Origin: Dermacentor variabilis
Taxonomy: Eukaryota > Arthropoda > Arachnida > Ixodida > Ixodidae
Direction of reading: 5' to 3'
DNA: 64,000 bases
Assembly (NCBI RefSeq): GCF_050947875.1
Contig: NC_134568.1
Span: 254,827,778 to 254,891,777 of the forward strand
A program made the translations under genes and the position numbers. Positions 57,500 to 64,000 of this stretch are shown here, one piece after another (position 1 is the stretch's first letter; each line of letters starts with the position of its first letter). Below the pieces are notes generated by a model, which worked only from the letters and a program-made list of their open reading frames with translations, was not told the origin of the DNA and made no database searches.

Positions 57500-58720
57500 A
57501 ATAGGCACATTTCAGAGGCATTCTTATTTCAACTGCGACCGAGAGGGCTCCCTCGTTCCTCCTCCCTCCTCGCAGCGCAGAACCGCGCAGCGTCCTGTTT
57601 GAGCTATATAATTACATTTCGCCCCAGAGTGTCACGCGCCCAGTAGAACAACACCGAGGAAACAGCGCAGCACAGTTCCCACTTGGAGGCCACCGATGAC
57701 GGCAAGGGTACAGCGCTTCGACCGCGCACAGCTCGACGACTCGTTCGCTCCGCGCGGCGTGCAGCAGCAGCTCGCGTTCAGCAACCCATAAGCACGCGGA
57801 GGGGCAGCCTGATTAGTCGCGCAGTAGGAGCGCGCGCACGCGGCGAGGATCCCTATTTTTCGGTCTCCGGCAGCGGCTGCTTGTTCCAGCATAAACAAGC
57901 AGCGACGGTGAGCCGCGCTGGCCGTTCGCGGTGTGCAAACAGAGCGCTGTTTCCAGCGGCGCCACGGGGAGCGGCGGTCTGCAGTGAGGAAAAGAGGAGC
58001 TCCTCCAGAATGAGTTAAAAACCACTATATTCCTCTTCTTTCTCCTTCCCAATGCGAGAGTCGCTCGGGGGTGAAAACGAGAGCGCCGCGCGTGCGAACG
58101 GGTGTGCATTTCACCTTCCGCAGTATAATGAAATGCAGATAATACTGGAAAGAATGCCGCACGGCTCTCGGCGTTCTCCTCCCCCCCCCCCCCCCTTTGC
58201 GCCCAGGGGTGCCTCTCCGCTCGACTCTAATCGCGTTTTGTTCTTGGGGCGCCCTTCTCTCGCGCGCACCGGAGCTGCTGCTGCTGCTGTCGCTAGCCTG
58301 GCGGTGCCTGCGCGGTGCGGAAATTACGCGAGGCCAAAGATTGAAAGGCGCGCCCGGTGCGTGTTCCACTGCATGCATGGGGCGCTCCTTGCGCCCGGGG
58401 CGCAACTCCTTCGCCGCCTCTCGAACACAAACACGGCCGTTTCGTTTGTCGCGGCGCAAAACGAAATCCCTCCCGCGAGCTTTCTTTTCCCGCGTTTTTC
58501 TCTCGGCGGCAGCGTGCTGTGCTTCTCTACTGCGACCACCGACCGCGTGCTGCTCAGAACAATTCTTCGTAGGCGGAGAGGAATGCTTCGGCGCCGTTCC
58601 AAATTAAACCAGCACCGCTGGAAGCGACGCTGTGCTCTGTCAAGTACTCCTGGAAGAAGAAAGCTTATGGTCTGCTGGGACTGCTGCGATAATGCACTGT
58701 GGGGACCTTTGAAATGATCT
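57500..58720. promoter_or_regulatory. GC/CpG-rich region of unknown role
   Basis: CG-dense sequence comparable to that upstream of the NPC1-like frame, with a C-run at about 58183-58195. Overlapping frames are open on both strands (up to 221 codons, 58052-58717) and look compositional: Arg-, Ala- and Pro-rich without motifs. A promoter of an unseen gene in either direction is possible. Confidence 0.25.
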
Positions 58721-60189
58721 TCACTGTCCGCTAAACGCCAGTGCCTACAATAAGATCGCGCGGAGCGGCCCTTTTTGTTTCTTATTGAACAGGAAAAGTC
58801 AGTATCAGTTACGTTTAGTTTAGTTTTCCGAAAATCTCACCTTTTCCGTTTTTTTTTCTTCTTCTCCTTTCTTTCTTTCTCTCTCTCTCTCTCTCTCTTA
58901 AACCTGCTAGTTGAAATATAACTTTTGCGCCGCGACAACCCTGTTGCCGTATGTGATGTTTCTTGGCCGCGCACTTGTCCCTCTCCCCATTCCTTCTTGA
59001 CAAGCGCACATTCATTAACAAAACGCAGCGAATCCTAATTATGCACAAACCCGGATTTATGTGTTTCTAGGAAAAATATTGAGGTTGTTCTTATGTGGTA
59101 AACGTACACATACATGTTTATGTAGCTTTTGGTCCGTAGAAGACCAGACATTCATCCGTGCACTGAACCAAAAACATTTATACCTAATACTATCTACTGT
59201 CACGATTACGTTGCTTAGAAATTGACCCTCTAGAATGCACGCAGTTTTTCTGTGCTGATGATTCTCACGCGTTGGATGTGTCTGTATGTGTTCTGGTATT
59301 CCTCAACTCTTTACCTTATCTAAGGTATATTAACGACTCACTTAATGCTATTGAAATGGCGATGGCCCAACGTCACGACAGTGACGAACCCGTTAAGAGG
59401 TTTCTACTGCCACACGTAGCGATAATATCTGGCAGGGCACCGCATTCGAAGCCGGTGGCATGGCGGTACAATCATCCCATAGTCCAGATTACCCTGACGC
59501 GGTGCTCACGGATTCTGACGCGCAGTTTTGAAATATTCTCCCAAATATGGGAGCCAATATGGCCTGCTCAGAACTGCGTAGCGGGTCTGATTAATTCCTC
59601 TTCTGACCAGGTCCAGCCCTGAGCAAAACACACCCTTTGTCGACTGGGCAACACTGGGCAACGCAAGAAGGCTCCCCCTATAATCTGAAGCAGTCTGCAG
59701 CTATTGTGCTGCAGCAGACGCGCAGTGCACTGATCCGCACCGCGTATATCATAAAGCAGAGCATGCGAGACGTGCACCGGTTAGCCAGTTCAACGCGAGG
59801 TGGCCTTTATTGAGTTGGTTGCTTGGTTGGTCCCAGGTGCTATGGTTGAATGTTTGAACAAACCTCTACAGGGCTAGAGGCACTACATTCAGGTCGACCT
59901 CTCCACCTTTCTGCCATTGAAAATTATCTCTCTCTCTCTCTCTACGGGGGATAGGTGATGAATAAAGCGGTAGAAAAAAAGAAGAGGGGGAAGGTTCCTT
60001 AAAAAGTAATTTCGTTAATTAAAGAGAAGATTTTATAGGGATGATAATCGTGTCCATTAATGAACCATATTAAAGCAGTTTAATTATCTGAACTTTGTTA
60101 ATATGAATTTTAGAGATGCTATTAATATTGTTAATGATATCATGAAAGGCCAACAAACAAACCAGTTGTCTTCACCCAAAAAAAAATCA
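58721..60189. other. No recognisable gene
   Basis: Contains (CT)n near 58879-58898 and 59928-59942. No homology seen. Confidence 0.4.
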
Positions 60190-61170
60190 CGTACTGGTGA
60201 CATCTGCGGCAGAAAGGATGTTCCACATCCACCGCCAAGGTTTGTGAGTAGTGGCGCTGGCTAGCCCTCCCGAGGTTAGTTCTAATCATCATCATCATCA
60301 TCGTCATCATCCTCATCATCCTTGCTACGCTCACTGCAGGGCAAAGGCCGCTCCCATACTTCTCCAACTACCCCGGTCATGTGCTAATTGTGGCCATGTT
60401 GTCCCTGAAAACTTCTTAATCTCATCCTCCCACCTAACTTTCTGACACCCCCTGCTACGCTTCCCTTCTCTTGGAATCCGTAGCTCTTATCTTCCCTCCT
60501 CATTACATGCCCTGCCCATGCCCATTTCTTTTTCTTGATTTCAACTAAGATATAATTAACTCGCGTTTATTCCCTCACCCAATCTGCTCTCTTCTTATCC
60601 CCCCCCCCTCCTTAACGTTACACCCATCATTCTTCTTTCCATAGCTCGTTGCGTCGTCCTCAATTTAAGTAGAACCCTTTTCGTAAGCCTCCAGGTTTCT
60701 GCCCCGTACGTGAGTACTGGTAAGACAAAGCTGTTATACACTTTTCTCTTGAGGGATAATGGCAAGCTGCTATTCGTGATCAGAGAATGTCTGCCAAACG
60801 CCCCCCAGCCCATTCTTATTCTTCTGATTAGTTCAGTCTCATGATCCGGATCCGCAGTCACTACCTGCCCTAAGTAGATGTATTACCTTACCACTTCCAG
60901 TGCCTCGCTACCTATCGTAAACTGCTGTTCTAGACTGTTAAACATTGCTTCAGTTTTCTGCAGATTAATTTATCATTTATTTAATTCAATTAGTACGTAC
61001 AAGTAATTTCCCCTATGTTGTCCTTGGCGTCTTTGTTTGTTGGCCTCTCACGATATCATTAATACAAATCGGGCCCCTCGATTAACCCCCTTTCTTCTCA
61101 TGTATTAATATTGTTAGTAATTTATGACCAGTGAAATAAACATCGAGAAAATTAGCGCTGCAGTGTCTTT
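60190..61170 (+). mobile_element. SINE type 2b, split by a LINE fragment
   Basis: The left part (60190-60284) matches the head at 50076 (CCACATCCACCGCCAAGG, GGCGCTGGCTAGCCCTCCC). The right part (60964-61170) is the type 2 body starting ATTAATTTATCATTTATT. Between them lies LINE B2. The right part repeats almost exactly at 61351-61557. Confidence 0.65.
60285..60963 (-). pseudogene. RTE-like LINE B copy B2, 3' part
   Basis: Minus-strand fragment with VLPVLTYGAETWRLTKR and MERRMMGVTLR (60595-60861 frame), the same family as 62310-64000. A C-run at about 60600-60609 disrupts the C-terminus. The 3' untranslated end includes GGCCTTTGCCCTGCAGTGAGCG and finishes in a (GAT)n tail seen here as ATC repeats (60285-60321). 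The 5' end is truncated at 60963, at a position equivalent to about 63476 in copy B1. Confidence 0.88.
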
Positions 61171-61252
61171 CTGGGTTACTAAATAAGGCAGGTCACCGAT
61201 TGCAGTTCTAGTAGTAAAACATAAATATCCAAGAAAGTGGATGGGGAAACAG

Positions 61253-61557
61253 CACCGCGGTAGCTCAATTAGAACATCGCACGCGTAATGCGAAGACGTG
61301 AGATCGTTCCCCACCTGCAGCAAGTTGTTTTTACATCCACTTTCATTGTCATTAATTTATCATTTATTTAATTCAATTAGTACGTACAAGTAATTTCCCC
61401 TATGTTGTCCTTGGTGTCTTTGTTTGTTGGCCTCTCACGATATCATTAATACAAATCGGGCCCCTCGATTAATCCCCTTTCTTCTCGTGTATTAATATTG
61501 TTAGTAATTTATGACCAGTGAAATAAACATCGAGAAAATTAGCGCTGCAGTGTCTTT
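61253..61557 (+). mobile_element. tRNA-derived SINE type 2, with head
   Basis: The head ACCGCGGTAGCTCAATTAG (A box) to AGATCGTTCCCC (B box) spans about 61253-61325. The body from 61351 onward is nearly identical to 60964-61170, with about three differences in 207 bp at a 387-bp offset. Confidence 0.88.
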
Positions 61558-62309
61558 GTTTCGCTTATAAAATTTAATGTGGCATCGCGTGCGCAACTGT
61601 CGCGGCAACCTATAGTGCCGACACACCAGGGACGAGTACCACGGGAAGCGTGAGGCCCCGCCCAAGATGGCGGCTGGGATCCTCCAGATATCGTTTCCTT
61701 TGAATTCTAAACCTACAGCATTCTAAAAAAAGAAATATTTAATGGTTTCAGGTTCACTGCAATGATGACATCGAGAGGAAGGGGCCAAACAAGACCTGTG
61801 TCAATAAAAATTAAGCAGTATAGCATCCGACAATGCAGTCTGGTGCGTGATACTTCAAATTTTCTTGGGAAACGCCATCTGCTGTGCCCAGGGCCGCTAC
61901 GGTGGTGAAAATTGTTGTTGTGTAAGAAAGATTATTTGGTATACTCCTCATAAAGAGCAAATTTTGCGAACCTTGCAACGCGAACAACCGTGGAGAGAAA
62001 CAAGAACGTTGCGCATTGCACGAGAGCCAGCGTTTCGGGCCTCGCGTTTCGATCAGTGCTGCTGCACGGTGCACCAGAAGAGCGTGAAAAAAAAAAAAAG
62101 AAAAGCTGTTGGTGGTCGTCAGCGTCCAATACAAGCCTTATATGTGACCATTTGTGCAAATTTGACGCGGTGCAGTGGCTAGAATGGGGTCTGGTCATTG
62201 TTAGGATATACCAATTCAAGCTGTATATTACCGGTTTTCTATTTTACTGCGCAAACTGGTAACTTACTGGGATGGAACAGTGTCACGTTGGGGCTACTTG
62301 ATGTACAGC
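61558..62309. other. No recognisable gene
   Basis: Short frames on both strands. An A-run lies at about 62088-62099. Confidence 0.4.
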
Positions 62310-64000
62310 TCTAAGATGTAAAGCATCTAACCCTACAGCTAGAATAGAACTGGCAGAACTTTCGAAGTTAATCAACAAGCGTAAAACAGCTGACATAAGG
62401 AAGTATAATATGGATAGAATTGAACATGCTCTCAGGAGCGGAGGAAGCCTAAAAACAGTGAAGAAGAAACTAGGAATTGGCAAAAATCAGATGTATGCGT
62501 TAAGAGACAAAGCCGGCAATATCATTACTAATATGGATGAGATAGTTCAAGTGGCTGAGGAGTTCTATAGAGATTTATACAGTACCAGTGGCACGCACGA
62601 CGATAATGGAAGAGAAAATAGTCTAGAGAATTCGAAATCCCGAAGGTAACGCCGGAAGAAGTAAAGAAAGCCTTAGGAGATATGCAAAGGGGGAAGGCAG
62701 CTGAGGAGGATCAGGTAACAGCAGATTTGTTGAAGGATGGTGGACAGATTGTTCTAGAGAAACTGGCCACCCTGTATACGCAATGCCTCATGACCTCGAG
62801 CGTACCGGAATCTTGGAAGAACGCTAACATAATCCTAATCCATAAGAAAGGGGACGCGAAAGACTTGAAAAATTATAGACCGATCAGCTTACTGTCCGTT
62901 GCCTACAAAGTGTTTACTAAGGTAATTGCAAATAGAATCAGGAACACCTTAGACTTCTGTCAACCAAAGGACCAGGCAGGATTCCGTAAAGGCTACTCAA
63001 CAATAGACCATATTCACACTATCAATCAAGTGATAGACAAATGTGCAGAATTAAGCAACCATTGTATATAGCTTTCATTGATTACGAGAAAGCGTTTGAT
63101 TCAGTCGAAACCTCAGCAGTCATGGAGGCATTACGGAATCAGGGTGTAGATGAGCCATATGTAAAAATACTGGAAGATATCTATAGCGGCTCCACAGCCA
63201 CCGTAGTCCTCCATAAAGCAAGCAACAAAATCCCAATAAAGAAAGGCGTCAGGCAGGGAGATACGATATCTCCAATGCTATTCACAGCGTGTTTACAGGA
63301 GGTATTCAGAGACCTGGATTGGGAAGAATTGGGGATAAAAGTTAATGGAGAATACCTTAGTAACTTGCGATTCGCTGATGATATTGCCTTGCTTAGTAAC
63401 TCAGGGGACCAATTGCAATGCATGCTCACTGACCTGGAGAGGCAAAGCAGAAGAGTGGGTCTAAAAATTAATATGCAGAAAACTAAAGTAATGCTTAACA
63501 GTCTCGGGAGAGAACAGCAATTTACAATAGGCAGCGAGGCACTGGAAGTCGTAAGGGAATACATCTACTTAGGGCAGGTAGTGACGGCGGATCCGGATCA
63601 TGAGACGGAAATAATCAGAAGAATAAGAATGGGCTGGAGTGCGTTTGGCAGGCATTCCCAAATCATGAACAGCAGGTTGCCGTTATCCCTCAAGAGAAAA
63701 GTATACAATAGCTGTGTCTTACCAGTACTCACCTACGGGGCAGAAACCTGGAGGCTTACGAAAAGGGTTCTATTCAAATTGAGGACGACAGAACGAGCTA
63801 TGGAAAGAAGAATGATGGGTGTAACGTTAAGGGATAAGAAAAGAGCAGATTGGGTGAGGGAACAAACGCGAGTTAATGACATCTTAGTTGAAATCAAGAA
63901 AAAGAAATGGGCATGGGCAGGACATGCAATGAGGAGGGAAGATAACCGATGGTCATTAAGGGTTACGGACTGGATCCCAAGGGAAGGGAAGCGTAGCAGG
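62310..64000 (+). pseudogene. RTE-like LINE B copy B1, RT region, continues past window
   Basis: Homology starts at about 62310, after a stop, with the pre-RT region (IELAELSKLINKRKTADIR). One frameshift lies near 62640. The next frame (62682-63071) has NANIILIHKKGDAKDLKNY and RPISLLSVAYKVFTKVIANR. A single-base loss near 63055 shifts the frame just before the catalytic block FIDYEKAFDSVE. That frame then stays open to the window edge: VRQGDTISPMLF, LRFADDIALLS (about 63365), YLGQVVTADPDHETE, TYGAETWRLTKR and RMMGVTLRDKKRADWVR. The closing region (WAWAGHAMRREDNRWS) is typical of RTE-type endonuclease/RT proteins. The 5' endonuclease is absent; the C-terminus and tail lie beyond 64000. Confidence 0.9.

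Noticed and set aside
58052..58717. 221-codon plus-strand frame
   Set aside because: GC-rich DNA with overlapping frames open on both strands; no motif and compositional bias only.
61253..61325. tRNA gene candidates at SINE heads (also 22128-22203 and 39668-39740)
   Set aside because: A and B boxes are present, but acceptor stems do not pair and each head is fused to a dispersed SINE body.

Overview
The window looks like repeat-rich nuclear DNA of a hard tick (Ixodidae, metastriate-like). The evidence is several dispersed tRNA-derived SINEs of the kind known from Rhipicephalus (Ruka-like), many decayed LINEs of several clades, a Ty3/gypsy LTR element with two solo LTRs, a Penelope-like element, and only one clear host-gene fragment. 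There are no bacterial gene arrays, operons or CRISPR. Family assignments come from reading motifs; nothing was searched against a database.

Layout. 1-10 kb: almost no recognisable genes, with a small inverted-repeat element (1209-1589), a GC-rich patch with a splice-donor-like site (3060) and a (TTTC)n tract. 10.3-15.5 kb: SINE, solo LTR with 4-bp target duplication, minus-strand LINE with RNase H (copy A1), a gag fragment of the same LINE family, and a second SINE type. 17.6-24 kb: a LINE A copy with an inverted 5' part inside a 14-bp target duplication (A2), a third tRNA-like SINE, and a much shorter inverted copy with an 11-bp duplication (A3). 26-28 kb: GC-rich leader followed by a 232-codon open frame that is the N-terminal sterol-binding domain of Niemann-Pick C1, ending in a stop followed by AATAAA. 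28.9-37.8 kb: SINEs, an old LTR-like remnant, and a complete young gypsy element (31159-37835; LTRs differ at 2 of 677 positions) whose pol order is protease-integrase-RT-RNase H, not the usual gypsy order. 38-41 kb: a broken THAP domain, a SINE, and a 78-bp tandem repeat split by a reverse solo LTR. 42-49 kb: decayed Penelope-like element with GIY-YIG endonuclease, a Jockey/CR1-type LINE, and LINE A4 with a 14-bp target duplication. 50-64 kb: SINE-in-SINE, an RNase H LINE (D), a GC-rich patch, an RTE-like LINE fragment inside a SINE, another SINE, and the start of a longer RTE-like LINE running off the right edge.

How it fits together. Most of what can be read is layered insertion: elements landing in older elements, many with target duplications still visible. 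The NPC1-like frame is the only candidate host gene with an intact reading frame; the THAP fragment is broken. The most unusual items are the gypsy element with integrase ahead of RT, the apparently intronless NPC1 N-terminal-domain-only frame, and two LINE insertions with twin-priming-style inversion.
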